This document shows positions 12,272-26,400 of a stretch of 64,000 bases of DNA, in pieces (position 1 is the first letter of the stretch; each line of letters begins with the position of its first letter). Source of the DNA: Halichondria panicea (taxonomy: Eukaryota; Porifera; Demospongiae; Suberitida; Halichondriidae); contig NC_087389.1 of the NCBI RefSeq assembly GCF_963675165.1, positions 2,700,001 through 2,764,000 on the forward strand, given 5' to 3'. Below the pieces are notes generated by a model. It did no database searches. It was not told where the DNA came from and was given only the letters and a program-made list of their open reading frames with translations. A program made the translations under genes and the position numbers.

Positions 12272-13883
12272 CCACAGGTTAGGTACACACTCCTATTGAT
12301 GTATTTTTTACTTTATCTGTTATAGGAAGTATCTGCAGGTGGCAGATTTTAGGACACAAACTAGTGGGCTGCACAATTTCGCTAGTACTCAGATAAATTC
12401 AAACAGTTGCATTACACCAACTGTTATTGGGGACAAAAGGAGGAAGGTTCCCCACAGAAGAAAGCTGGTGTGTGTGCGTCTTTGATTACGACGAAGCCCC
12501 CCCCCCCCCCTCTCGAAACCCGACCATGATTGTAGATGACTCTGATTGTTTTTTGTCTTGTGACATGCTTTTATGATTGTGACTCTCTCATTCGTCTCGT
12601 GCGTTGCTGCAATTAATGGCACTTATAAAATGCATAGTAGGCAAACAAAGACACCACAGTCAAATGCATTGCTTTGATTTGGAATACCCTATTAAACTGA
12701 GGTGGAACAGGGTTGACTTGAATAGAACCAGTACGTAGCATCAGCCAGATTGACCTCCTCTGGATCTCACCTAAGTCTTAGGCTCTATAAAGATAGAATT
12801 GTGTATTATTATGCCTGTTGGCCATTATTATTGTGATAATTATTTATGAAATGTTTTAACCTTGTATGGAAAAGTTACAAAAACAACGAAAATTGTTGTT
12901 CATCTTCTCATGTTCTTTTATGACTTCAAAACTTATAGGGATCCCATAATCTTTCTGAAGTTGTTTCTTGCTTGCATTTGCCTGGTGATGTTGGAATTTG
13001 GGTCTTTAAGTCATTATCTATCGGCAAGTTCAACGGTTACATACTAAATTGAGCTAGGTGTAACTTCTTGCAAGAATGCATTCAGGTCACAGAAATAAGA
13101 CATTACGATGAACCTATTCCTATGCTTGGCCTATAAGTATAACCTTATTGTGCAATTAGACCTCGACATAGAGGTACACATAAATCAATTAGCGTAGTTG
13201 ATACTTGAAATTAGCAACACATGTTTTTCAATCAACACCTGCACCATTGTGGCTCATTACAATCGCTAATGGAAAACTATACACTTCTTCTAGGCTAAAG
13301 ATTATTTAAACTCTCTTGCTAATTCCAAACACTCTTGCACAGCACATTTACCCATAGATACTATAAATTACAATTGTAATTTATAGTATCTATGATTTAC
13401 CAGTCTAGTTTTTAGGCTATTTTATTTTTGCTCAAAAGCAGAGATACAAGTCAGTGATCTTGCGCTAGCAGGGTCTTCTTTCCCCTCTGATTCTGCCGTT
13501 CCCTTGCAGCTTGGCTGTAGTTTCGCTAGATAGGGACAGGGGGAATCTCCGTTAATCCATTCATGATCGAATTCGATGACTTGCCAATGATTTGGCTAGC
13601 CATAGTTACTCCTGCCGTTTATTCGTCATAATAACACAAAATTGGTGTGAAGTAATTACAAAATTAATATTTAGAACTCAAAGATTTTCATTGTAAATCC
13701 GGTACACAGAATAGGACAACCGATCTTATAGGGAAGGTCAGATACGTGAATGCTTATACTCTAGTGGCAAACTATACAGTGTATATACATGCTTGCTGAC
13801 TATTATATGGTGACATGCAGGTCACACTACTTGCCAAAGAACCATAAACAAATTAAATTGCATGTGTGAATGAAAGTTAGTGT
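12272..13883. other. intergenic region without supported genes
   Basis: About 1.6 kb between the unknown gene's stop and the CEP41 stop; the genes converge here. It contains a run of about 14 C near 12499 and a perfect 42-bp palindrome at 13353-13394. Plus-strand open stretches near 12862-13047 show no conservation or splice context. The CEP41 3' UTR must occupy the right end. Confidence 0.5.
13353..13394. repeat. perfect 42-bp palindrome
   Basis: The first 21 bases (beginning CATAGATACTATAAATTAC) are exactly mirrored by the next 21 as reverse complement, centred on CAATTG with no spacer. This is cruciform-capable DNA or the remnant of an element collapsed to its termini. Confidence 0.9.
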
Positions 13884-16800
13884 TTATTTCCATGGTTTGG
13901 CAGAGTCAATTCTGCTACTAGCTGATAACGATCTGTGGCTAGAACTTGAGCTTGTACGACTACTTGCTCTTGAACCTATATGAAAATATTATCACGGTTT
14001 AAAACAGGTCTACAAGTCTGCACTATGTGTGCTTATATCAAATAATAATTATAGTACATACTGTTGGTTCAGCATTGAAGTGAAGCTAATATTCCAGATA
14101 GCAAATCCATTATATATTATATTATATAGATAGATAGCAACTATAATGGCTGCAAGCTCATGGTACAGTGCAGCATTACAGCTCTTTTCTGACTATTGCA
14201 ACCAATAGCTAGCGTTTTAGTGCAGAGTTTACTACTAACTAAGTTATATCAACAGACATTGCTACACAAGTCTGACGATTCTGCATAGGCCTTCAAAGTA
14301 AGCAAACCCAGCCATAACTCGAGAACGAAGCATCAAGAAAAACATGACCTGACCAGAAACCTATAGAAGCTCCTATGGAAGCTCTTACTTGCACTTAATA
14401 TATCATTGAGCAGCTGTAGCAGTCTACACACACAGACACATTACCGTATACCTCGCTGTGCATGCGCCATCGAGGCATAAATAAGTTATACCATTAGGCC
14501 ACTGCCTGAGTCACAGGGGACACTGTGCTAGGTAGGAAACTTTTTACGCTGTATGGCATAACACGTACTGCCTACACGTGTTAGCATGAAGACAACTATA
14601 TAAATGCACCTCTGCAAGTAACATACGTACCAGTCCATGCACAGACCTCCCAAACCCATGCTATGTGTCTTTCGGGTAAAAACAAGATAAGATCTACAGG
14701 GAAAATAAAGTACATGGGAAAAGTGCCTCGGAGGAGGTATGCTATGGGACTTAGTATACCGTATAATTATGTTCTAATCATTTTATCGGACAGCAAAAAA
14801 TGGAAATTGTCTAGGTATAATTGGAACAGAGCATGCAAAGTGTCCAGAATAATTAGAACATGAGCAAGCAGCTGCATGCGAGCTAGCTAAGTTTAATACA
14901 ACAGTGTGCGACTGAATAGTTGCACTAGCTATCTAAAACTAGCTACTCAAAGCTACATGTATCTAACTGCAGCACTCTAAGTCTTACTTGCCGTCTAGTC
15001 TATGATGTAACTCATCTTTTCAAGGTATTGTCCGGATATTTAGTAATATTAAAGCACTGGAGTGTCTGTTGTATTAGAACAATGAAAAATGTCCAAAAGA
15101 GTGTCCGGGCTAATTAGAAGTGTCCGATAAATTAGAAGATATACGGTACCTGCAACTTACTTAGTATCTCGTTGTGACACAAAGTAAACTTGTTGTGCTG
15201 TAGTCAAGCCTCGAGGGCAAGGTTTGCGCATGAGCACTAGTAAGACACTATTTTGTCGGTGTTCATGTGATTTAGAAGCCCTCAGCCACTTGTAGTACCC
15301 TCGCTACGCTCGGGATACTAAATCAGTGCCTTTGGGCTTCTAAATTCCATAGACACCTCCAAAACAGTGTCTAACTATATTTAGACAGTTACATTTGTAC
15401 ATGTATCCTTCAATATAATTATGGTGAGCTAGCTAAGATGCAAAAAATTACCACAGAGAGCTTCCATTTTCTGTATTGCGTGATTGTAAACGTGAGGGAG
15501 GGATACCATTCATGAGATAACTAAAAGATAATGCTCAGATGATTATTGTTTCAAAGGCCCTCGAACCACTGAGCACAGCATTTATACTTACTTAACAAAA
15601 ATGCATCATCAAGCTTGTCTTGAATTCCTGATAGATCTCCCAGAGTGAAGGTATCCCTATGCACCGCACTACCTTTAGCGGACAATGAAAATGTTAAAGC
15701 TTTTGTTCGTCCTGAACCAGCAGAAGTTATTTTACAACCACCTGGAACCACTCCAGACAGCATCCCTTCTGGGAATGTCTTGTACAAGACTTTTATACCT
15801 ATTGAAATTAGGAACAGTGAACATGCTAAGAGCGTACATTATTAGTTTACCTCCTGAGAGCATAAACACATTATCAATTCCTCTCTGCACAAACGTAGTG
15901 GCTGCGTTTGGAGCAATTCTCTCATCCTCATCGTACAATACAATAATCTTTCCAGGTTTGTTTTGCTACATTTGGTTAAAGAGAGAACGTAGAATACATG
16001 TACGTAACCTAGATACATACAACATTTTTGAAGAGGATACATAGTCAAGGATGTCCTTTGTGAAGTAGTTACAAGATCTTGAGAGCATTGCGACAGGGTA
16101 GTTCTTCGCTATAATTATAATTATGTAGGAGAGAAAGCAAAAAGTGTGTTAGTGCAGGTTACCATGAAACACAAACACACTAAAACTTACCACTAATGAT
16201 ATGGCATTGATCATAGTCTTCCTTACATCTCACATCCAGTAATAAGTATGGATATGAGGCAGGTTCATGAACAGGTGTACTGGGTGGAGAAATATTGCTA
16301 CCATGGCTGATGATGTCCAATTCACCAACTCCAGATATCACACTATGTTGAGGTATACAATGGATAACATGTACATTTTGCGCAAAAGTAAACATGAGGG
16401 TTTCTACCACCAACGACGTCAAAAAGGAATAAACAGCATAATGCATCTTGGTTACCCAATATAGTGTTGTAAAGTACAGCATGTAGTGATAGATTGCAAG
16501 TTCAAAAATATGTTCACCTTGATAAAGTGGATCTCGCTGTATCAGGTGGAGACTCAGGATAATCTGCTATAAAATGTGCAGGGGAGATAATTGGGCTATT
16601 ACTAACAATGCTATCCGAAGGAACAGGACTTTCCACATCATCAACTTCAGCTACTTGCAAAATCTATAGACAAATGAAATGTGAATCCAGTCACGTATAG
16701 CAGAATGTTCTGGTGTTCAGTGTGCAAATGCTACACCCACTCACCAGCTGTGCAAATGTTGTAACTTTTAGCCGTTTGAAAATCTCATCATTGCGATACC

Positions 16801-17041
16801 TGTAATCTTCATGTAAAGAGTACAGTACTGAAGATTTATCATAATCTCTGCAATCACTTACTTCTCTTCATCTCTTCTAGGCGCTCAACGTATTTCGACA
16901 CACTTGCTCCTACATAATTATTGTACGGTATATACACATTTAAAAAAAAAATCAGGGTGTGATGAATTTCTAACCTGTGTCAATTGATGATTTGATGTGC
17001 TTATATTTCGGGTTCTCAGGGATTCTCTTATTTAGAGGTTT
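13884..17041 (-). CDS. CEP41: centrosomal protein of 41 kDa, first exon not found
   Basis: Exons in gene order: 17041-16975, 16909-16862, 16806-16745, 16663-16518, 16342-16191, 16108-16041, 15965-15851, 15798-15592, 13975-13884, joined in phase for 318 residues. Diagnostic matches to animal CEP41: [14 protein letters not shown] near the start, [39 protein letters not shown] opening the rhodanese-like domain, [35 protein letters not shown], a serine-rich tail and the terminal AKPWK. As in known CEP41, the rhodanese active-site loop has no cysteine, so it is probably not a sulfurtransferase. Vertebrate CEP41 acts at centrioles and cilia and is needed for axonemal tubulin glutamylation. Only the short N-terminal exon (before KPLNKRIP) is missing; it should lie upstream of 17041. 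Confidence 0.93.
14145..14480 (+). repeat. dispersed repeat, family R3, copy 1
   Basis: Shares long stretches with 56170-56500 (same orientation) and 51245-51590 (opposite). Landmarks are CTCGAGAACGAAGCAT, TCTTACTTGCACTTAAT, GAGCAGCTGTAGCAGTCTA, a CACACACAGACACA tract and TACCGTATACCTCGC. Copy 1 ends near CATCGAGGCATAA. It sits in the last CEP41 intron and is non-coding. Confidence 0.75.
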
Positions 17042-20000
17042 CTGCAAATACAGATATGGAATTAAAAATAAATTGATTCGTCAGCGCAGAGATGCACTGT
17101 AGGCGCTTTTTCTTGTAGTATGTGCGAATCATAAATAGTTGGCAATGATGGATTGACTCGTTGAGGGTATGACTTTAGAGGAGGGATTCTATGAATACAT
17201 TCATGCCGTATAAAATCATTTTAGCAAGCCTCAATTCCAGTCCACTGAGGAGAACGGGAAGGGAGTAACTTCTCAGCTATCTAGAATTGAGGCTAGTATA
17301 ATTATTTATATACAGTAGATCGATAGCCTCGTTTCTAGCGCAAATTTTCTCTATTGCAATGCTAGGTCGAAAAGAGGGCGCTATCTACTGCACAAGTGTT
17401 AGTGTGCATGTGCTGTATAATTCCACATCTGGGGAATCTGTTCTATACATACATTAGAGGGCACTTGTGCATTTCTTAACGTCATTATGAGGTTAAACAT
17501 ATTAACCCCTCCCCCTCCACAAACACCACAAGTATTGAATATAATTATGGGCATGGCCTAGGGACGAGCCACACCCATCTAAACAGTCACAGTTTTATGC
17601 CTGGACTTGTGGTCAATACTTAACGTCACAGCCCAAGACCCCCCCCCCCCCCCTTAAAGACGTTAAGAAACAAATAGTTTATTAAAAGGGATGCTGCTAG
17701 TACAAATATACATGTAGTTGCAACAAAGGATGGAGGGGAGCCTAAGGAACAATAAATCGGCATCATCAAGACCGTACTTATTCGATTTAAAGTTACCCTC
17801 CAAATATGCGACAACTTCGATTTTCTGACCTCTAAAAGTAGTGACTGCTATGTTGATAAATATTTGTACTAAATACATGTAGATGTCAAACCATAGCCTC
17901 GATTCCAAGCCGCAAGAAACAATGTAATTTAAGCAGCCTATAAGAGGATAGTAGAGCAACTTCCAATTAGATGCGACCCTTTAAATATGCGACACCAGGA
18001 CTTCAACATAATTTTTCAACCTCCAAAAGAAAAGACCTCTGGCTTAATTAATTTGTAGAAGTGTCGCCTTAAATCGAATAAGTACGGTAATGGAACAATG
18101 TGCAAATCATTTTCTGCACATGTTTGTATTAATGTATTGAGGGAGGGATAACATTGTGAGTCTAGCAGCTAACGCATGGTTAACCTGGTTAAAACGTTTT
18201 GATTTAGTGTGCAATAATTAGGTAGGTTCTTGACATCTAGACTTAGTACAGTACATCTAGTTAGTAGGCAAGTGCCTGCACTCACTCACTCACCCCTTTC
18301 CCACTGCTTGACCTAGAGGAAAAGGACATGGCTCCGCACTAAACAGTGAGAATTAGAATGAGGATCGAAGAAGTAGTCTACAGTGCAGTCAATTATGGAA
18401 CGATTGGCATGACAACTGCAAAATATCACTCATAGATCGTGAATAATCGATAAGTATTCATGATACAACTTCATTTTGAGATGAAGATGACTTTGTGGCT
18501 GCTTTTTCCTGGACCACTCTACATCATGTAGATCTATTACCACTGACTCAGAGATGCTGACAGGGCATGATGTCGTTGAAGGAAGAGATTGAAGGTGAGT
18601 AGACTACGAGTCTGTTGTGAGTTTAGCGAGAAATTTTCGTTAGGTGCAAAAGGTGCGTTTTTCGACGGCAAAGCAGTTAACACGAAAGGGATAAACTTAC
18701 CAGCCCTCTTGGGGTAAGATCGAGGAAGGGCTGGCTAGCGAGTCGAGTCTAGGATAAACTTCCACGCACCGATATTTCACTTCCTGAAAGTGAAACGCGA
18801 ATAAATTATTACAACCCCACAAACATTTCTTTGAGGGCTCTCTAGCCAAATAGCGAAAAGTTGCACCCGTGAAAATTCCCGCTATACTGTATGTCATTTT
18901 TACATGACTGCAAGGGAATTGGTTGTTGAACTGTGGCGTTTTGGAGAAGATCTAGAATATAAATGGGCAACTGTCTCAAGAATTATTTGAGGGAGTTAAA
19001 AAAGATACTCCCTATAAACTGGAGCAGATGCTGCAGCAGTAATTGCTGTGCATGGGCAATGATGGCCACACTCTCAATGTGGAAGGCTGGGTCGACCTCG
19101 CCCACAGGAAAAAAGGCGTTATACCGGGACGTTTGCTGAGACATTTACTGGGACAAAAGCTGGGAATTTACCCTTCCATAATTATATGCGGTATCCATAA
19201 TGTAAGTCCAATATTCAACCATACTTAGCCTCGATTCCAGCCGCTCTGGGATCGAGGTTAAACCACCATAGATCTACTATGCACAACCCACAGACAGTGA
19301 TATCTTCTAAAGATTCCCATGCCATGTATGTTATAACACTTACTGCATGTCCACTACATGGCAGTAAACCTCCGAGGACGAGGGGTTTACATAACTAGAA
19401 TACTTAGGCCCAAGGGGTATACATTAAATGCAACAATTCCTTGCTCAGGATCTCAGTAGATTTAATATTAAATAGTGAGCAAATAAAATCTCTGTCCCTA
19501 ATAATCGTTAAATAAGAAAGCTAGGTCTACGTATCCAGTCTGGTAAAGATACATCTTTACATGCCCTAATGGTCAAAACACAGATTTAAGTGCGACCGTC
19601 CAGGCTCCACTCCTGACTGTTGGTCTGGTCTAAGCTGTGAACCAATGTCCCTCAGCATCTGCCAAGACTCCACGCCAACTATCAAAGCCTACATGTCCAC
19701 CACAGTCCTCAGTTTGCCTTGATGTCAATCAACACCACCACCACCACGAAAAATCTCAAGGACCCAACATAAGTTATGTTGGGTCATAACCTCACAAAAG
19801 AAACAACTGTATCATGCATGTGTATATACACTGCACATAATATTATTGTTTAACTGTATGACTGTGCACTTACTACATTTTGTAGGAATTTTAAGGAAAT
19901 TAAAATGCATGGATGTACGTATACTCACATGTACATTGACATCATGCATGAACTCCAACAATTGATAAGCTACGTACGGTGACCAAGAGAGCGTTAATGG

Positions 20001-20417
20001 TTTAATTTGTATCTAACCCGTTATACATGTATATCATGTCTCCATGTCACTAGCATAAATGAGCTATGACCTGCTTCGCAAGTTAGCTGTGTGCTAGATG
20101 CATGTTGTAATTGATATGAACGCTGCCTACGTACAGCTAGAGCAATGCTTTGTGAACAGCAACGGTTAGTTTTAGGCCGGGAAAATTAGGCGAGGTGTTT
20201 ATATAATACTGACCTGCTTCGCAAGTTTGCATGAATACACACCATCATCCATGCTTGCATGACTATTCATGCATATCAACGTTAACGTATGCTTGGATGT
20301 AAGATATATACTATTCACTGTATAACACGGCTTAAATAAACAGTAAAACAAACATGATTGTATAAAACATCAGAAAAGTGAAAATAATCCATATATAAAG
20401 TGGAAAGGGGAGGTTTA
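17042..20417. other. repeat-rich region with no supported gene
   Basis: Between the first identified CEP41 exon and the RhoGEF stop. It should contain CEP41's first exon and promoter, which I could not place. Visible contents: a poly-C run near 17640, TAGCCTCG-type termini near 17325, 17900 and 19229, and a segment at about 18640-18900 that resembles 24730-25050. A plus-strand mini-exon-like sequence at 18567-18595 (ATGATGTCG... before GTGAGT) has no partner exon. A fragment near 18905 encodes ELVVELWRFGEDLEYKW before a stop. Confidence 0.45.
18640..18900. repeat. dispersed repeat, copy 1 (partner 24730-25050)
   Basis: Shares GATAAACTTCCACGCACCG, ATATTTCAC, GAAACGCGAATA-like and AAAGTTGCACC-type strings with 24730-25050, followed in both by a TTTTTCC/CCCGCTATA-like end. 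It looks like a non-coding repeat family of about 300 bp. Boundaries are approximate. Confidence 0.5.
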
Positions 20418-23400
20418 TTAAACATCTGACTCTATATAGTGATCGTTCTGCCGGTGCCATAGCAAGTCTTGTGCATGGAAAATTTGCGTTAGCCATTTAT
20501 TCTGCAAAGGAATTACATTTTTTATATATACAGGTATCTATATTATACTATAAATTAACTAATCGCATGTTTTCCTATTATTCACTGTGATTCGTACAGT
20601 GATTAATCGCGTATCAGTAATTGCACGTCGTCATTAACGACGTGCAATTACTGCCTTGACGACTGCACGTTCGAATAACGGACGCGGCTAATTTTTTTTA
20701 CTGAAACTGTAGCTAAAAATGTCCTTATAACTGCATCACAAACGATTAACAATCAATAGTAGGACTACTCGTGCATAAGACACTCATAACAAGCACTCAT
20801 AACAAGCACTAGCTGGCAAGGTTAATAGCACTCGGCTACGCCTCGTGTAATTAGTATCCTTGCCATTGCTTGTTACTCGTGCTATTAATCCCATATTGCA
20901 CTCTTAGCCATACTATTAATTATACCTCAAATTGTGGCAAGAACACCCTCAAGCACTATACCTTGTCATCTTTACCAGCTGCTTGAAGTGAATACACTTT
21001 GATTTTTTGCTGTAGTGCAGTTTTTTCTACTATAGTGACAATGTGCTTGTGTGTGGCATTGTAAGTGACATCGTGGAGTTCGATACTCTCCAGAAAGAGT
21101 GGGTGGCCGTAGACGTGGTAACGAATCAGCTGGTTGCTCTGCATTGGGAAATTATCTTAATTGTGAGGAGAAATTACGTAAAGATGCTACTGAAGGAACA
21201 TGCTACAATAACAGTTATAAGTTGTTTACATGTATATATAATTATAGCTTCGTTCCTAGGCCGATTTTCTTTAATAGAGCAGATGGTGAAAAATACGGCC
21301 TGGTATTGATTGTATCTGGCGTGGTTAGGAACCGCAGAGACTTGCACATTATTTTGTCCTGTTTCTCCTCTGAAGCATTTCAGTCAGCAAGTTACCGTAA
21401 TGTAGCTTCATGTATGCATGCTCTCGTATTAAAATCTCTAACCATAAATTATCTAGCTATCTACATGTAGCTAGCTAGCTATGCAAATTTAGGTTGTTTA
21501 AATTAACGTATACCGTATATGCTTGACCAGAGGCCGCTCTTGGTATAAAGGCCGTACTCAAATAGCTATGTCTCTGCACGCGTAGCAGCTAGCTAGCAGC
21601 TTGTTAGTACTTTTTGAAAAACTTTCTCATGGCAGAGTTAGAGTTGGTAAAAGAACTTTGATGGTTATTGGGGTTTATAAACGCCCTCTCAAATTGTAGC
21701 CTCCTTTGAACAAAATGAAACATTTAGTACCCACGGCCTCTGATCAAGCATATACGTTAGGTTGTCTTGCTGAAGCAAGAAGGCCTCACTCTCAAGCTTT
21801 TGTCGAAAGGAAGGGACGTCTTTGTTTGGTTTCCAACTGGGTATGGCTAGTCTCTTTGCTAGCAATTGCTGCTCTTTGGACTACAAGCTACGTAGGACGA
21901 ATGCTGCCCTTGTCGATAGGAGTGCCATTCTTCAAAGCATGCAAAATGTCTGCTTGTTCCTAACCACGCCCAGATACAATCGTGCCAGGCCGTATATTTC
22001 ACAATTTGTTCGCAATAGCAATATAATAATAGTGTTGATGACCCTTTACCATACAACACTTACTTCCTTCTTGCTGGACTTGAGTTCAGTGAAAAGTAAA
22101 AAGTCAGTGAAAAGGAAAACATGAAGTTCATGGCATGGCTTGGCCTTACTATCCAGCAACCGCAGAATCCCTTTGTACACCAACTGACGATCTTTGGTCA
22201 CCAATTGTTCACCACTTTGTTGAGAAGACAGTAAACCTTGTATCTCCTATGTAACAAACAAGTGAATTATTTTAACAAACAATTTGCAACACCTATCACT
22301 TCTTTTTTCATTGTAGCTTTAACCCACGTACAACTTAAATTATTAAATCCTTGTCAATGAATGCATGCATGCATGGTGTGTCTAACCTCTGGAATGTAAG
22401 CATCCATGTCCTGCAGTGTGACTGAGGGCCATGAAAGAGTTTCCTGCAGCTCCAATAACTCAGCAGACCTCTTGCTCTCATCAATATTGCCTTCAAGTTC
22501 CTCTGGAGAAGGGGTAACTATATTCAATTACAATGCTCCATTACTGGTGCAACTACATCAGTCTACATGTATAACATTATAGGTGTTTGAGTGGGCTGCT
22601 CTGCTTCTATATACATGTAGTGAGAACGAATACTTTAATACATACACCACACGAATATAAACGTACTCAAAGACACAACGAATGCTTTTATGGCAGAGCC
22701 AAGCATAGCCTTTTCAGCTGGATCCTTAGTGTACTTGAGCACTTTCTGTATAAACAGTACAACTATTAATATTAGCTACATGTAGTGCACATCATGAAAC
22801 CTGCATCTGGTTAGTACCTCCAACAGAAGCTGATAGTGGCACTGATGCTGCATAGGGGCTATTAGTAGGTCGGAAAGGTCTTTCTTCTGCACCAGCTCAT
22901 GGGTCCTGCACAGTAGCAGATACTCCTGAAACTCTGGAAGTTGCTGCAGGGCTCTCACAAATCCTCGCTGCTTCTCAAAGTTGACGCAAAACCGCTGGTA
23001 CACTGGGTTGATTTTGTGTCCAAACTAAAACAAAGAAAGTGTGTATCTTAGACATACACACTGAAGAGCGAACCATTTACACAAAGGTAATTAGTAAGCA
23101 ACCGACTTATCTTGTGACTTGTGCTACTGACAAACGTACCATGCTAAATGCTCGTATAAGCTCTCCATTGGGAGCAATCTTGTTGCCCGAGCGTCCATTA
23201 AACATTTGGAACAGTTGTTCAGCAATGCTGGAGCTCAGCTGCATGTGTATACAGTAGACATAATGTGACATAACGGAAATACAATGTGATAGTACGTTTT
23301 GGCTGGCATTGTACTTGAAATTACTGACTAATGGAAGCAATAGATACCTCGCACAATCCACTCAAGTTCGCAAATATTTTGTCAACATCGGCAATCTTCA

Positions 23401-26400
23401 AAATTCCATGAAAGTGAAGTTCATCCAGAAAACCTTTGTACACCTGCACACAGCAAAATATGTACCACACAAGCCAAAGGCAAGTATTCAGATACATAAT
23501 TTGCAGCATAGTAAAATTTAAGTATTTAAGTATTCATAATTACGAAGACAATGACAATTGTGGCCACGCACAAACTGGGATACACACACAAACACACACT
23601 AACCAGTTCTAATGGTTGCAAGAGGTTTGTGAGGTACTTAATCTCCTGCTGGAACATGTCCCAGACAGTATTGTGGTACTGAATGTCCTCCTGACTACTC
23701 TCCCCGCTCAAACACACGTCCGTCCATGGACGATCCTAAAATCACAATAGTACAGTACGTAATATAAATCAGATTATTAATCACTGTACTTAATTGGTCT
23801 CACATAATTTGTGGATGCAACTCAACCTTTGACATTAACGAGCTACTGTGTATTTTAGCTAAACTTACAATATACTTGGCAAGAGAATCACGTTGATTGG
23901 TGATAGGTATTTGAGAGAAGGTCTGGAAGATCTGCTCTATGGAGAATGTCTTATGTTGCTCTTCCCTTGAAATGTGTGTTTCTGAAAGAGTGGCTCGTTT
24001 ACGCCGGAAGAAAGTTGAGATCATGGAATTAGAGCGACCCCTTTGGCCTGTATAATATGTGACACGAGGTGTGGTAGGTAGTTAACAGCATAATTATTGT
24101 AACTAACTTGATTTCTTTTTAGGAGCCGTAGTGTCTCTGCCCAGGGAGTTTGTTACTGTAAGAGGTTTCTTGGTGGGTGGAGACGTTCTTCCGAATTTGA
24201 GTGGCTCATTATCAAGAGACTTGACAGACTCAGGAGGACTAAAGTGGAAACATACATGTAACGCTATAAGCAATGAGACGATTACATTCCCAAAAGTGAA
24301 CAAACAGGGATCTTTGGTCATGAGCCAAACCGCCTACATGTACACTACACAAGTTTAAAGTCAGCAACAGAAAACAGGAACCTAATTTTGGCCATTACTA
24401 ATACACAACATACCTCACAGCAACGGGCTCCGGACTAGTCTGTCTCTTGACTAACTGTATTGGAGCTAAGGTATTCTGTAGGAGTAATGGAGACGAGATC
24501 TAAACATGTGTAGGTGTGTAGGCATACACTGTAATAGTTTTAGAGCCTCTAAAGTTTTGTGCTCTAAAAAAACATGAGAAAGCATACAGAATGCCCGCTG
24601 TGACTCTAGTATGCATATCAAATACTGTACGTGCCACATTGGGTATATCCTGATCATGCATGCATTCTAAACTACCTGCACTTCCCTTAATTACGACAGC
24701 TCTATATTTTCGAGGCACTTAAATTTCGTGGAATGGTTGACTGCTTACCGGAAGCCACGCCTTTAATCTTTGTACGTTGCACATAATTCTAAACAATTTT
24801 TGTGGATTTAATTTTCGTTATTGCTAACCCACGATCTCCTCACATGCCGTACAGCGAAAATGTTCGCGTTTTTCGAAGGAAAACAGAAATCGCGAAAATT
24901 AACTGGGATAAACTCCCACGCACCGGTATTTCACATGCAAAGCTATTGGTGGGTGTGGTTTCCTGGCGGTTCATCCTGGCATTGAAACACGAATATTAGA
25001 ACCCACGAAAATATAAAGTGAAAGTTTTGCACCAGCAAAATTTTTCCACTATATATATAGTACATTATGGCATGGTCATCATTGGTAACTATCGTATAGT
25101 ATTACAACATAATTATATTGAAGCTTTAGAGAAATTATCATGGCCACGTCTTTTTATTAAGCAGAAATAAGAGCAATTTCTGTATATACAGTATATTTAC
25201 ACCGTACGTAAAATGTAAGCCTATAATTTTACATTGCCATTGGTATAGTCATCCACATTTATAAATGATGCGCTGGTTACCTTAGCAATATTATGGAGGG
25301 AGCAACTCCGTCTCTGTGATGCCGGGCTGGGGGGTGGTTTCTGCAACATCAGTATCATGTGTTACACGTATAGTGTGCCTCAATAAAAATGCACTGTTAG
25401 GGAGCTATTTAATAATGTAAATTTGATACCACATTTCCGTGATATCTAACAGCCATAATAATTATACAATAGCTTCTCGAATTAAGGTAATGCCTAAGAG
25501 CGTACCTCTCTTTCCGTTATGACATCTGAGAGTTGCCGTGACAATGGGGCCAAGTGTTCATTAGTAAATACCTGTGTTATTTTGAGCAATTGGTCTGAAT
25601 GAGGGAGATATGAGCTACTCATAAGCACCTAAAATTCATTAAGCTAGAATATCATTCTCCAGGATTGTAGTAGTAGCTATTCTCAAAATTGACAGGCTTT
25701 AAAAGTAGTAGCCTATAAAAGGGACCAAATGAGTTATTGGGTGGAATGGTGGGGCATAAGTCCCAAATGGATATCTCTTAATGAAATCTACTGCATTTAC
25801 ACACAGTGCAAGTGCATATAATGCAGTGCAGTGCAATATATGGTTGCCATAGTGATGCAACATGTTATATACTGAGCACTCACTGGGCAACAATGCTGTA
25901 TAGTGGGCTAAAAATTTACTATGGAATTCAGCAAAACTAATGAATACACTAAATTCCTTCAAAACACATGTCTTTTATTACGATTTATATGACCAGTCAG
26001 ACGACTTAACGTCATTGGGCAACAAGTTAGTTATTGCAGGCGCCCTCGTGCAACATGCCATATATTGCACTGGAGCAACATAATGCCCAAGGGCCGCAGG
26101 CTGGGCAATAACTAATACATACATTTAATGCAGCCACCAACACAAGTGACACCATTGCGTACATTCTTCATGGATTCCAGGGATGCAAATGTACAAAAAC
26201 ATATCAGTCTAGAATACATCACCAACCCCCCCCCCCCCCCTCCTCCACTCCACAACACAGCCATATGCACAGTAGGCGCACATTTTCTGTGTTCTTTCTA
26301 CGACCACTCACAATCAAGATTAACAGGTTCATAACATATAATATACTCACATGAAGAGACTCATTGGTCGGACTCCACACTCCAGCCATGTTATGATGAA

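Noticed and set aside
18567-18595. Plus-strand mini-exon (ATGATGTCGTTG... before GTGAGT)
   Set aside because: No downstream exon in matching phase or with a recognisable product was found; likely chance in repeat-rich sequence.
21706-22124. Overlapping open frames of 85 and 100 residues, plus strand
   Set aside because: They lie in a RhoGEF intron and run antisense across the PH exon at 22064-22243; the coding signal is on the minus strand.
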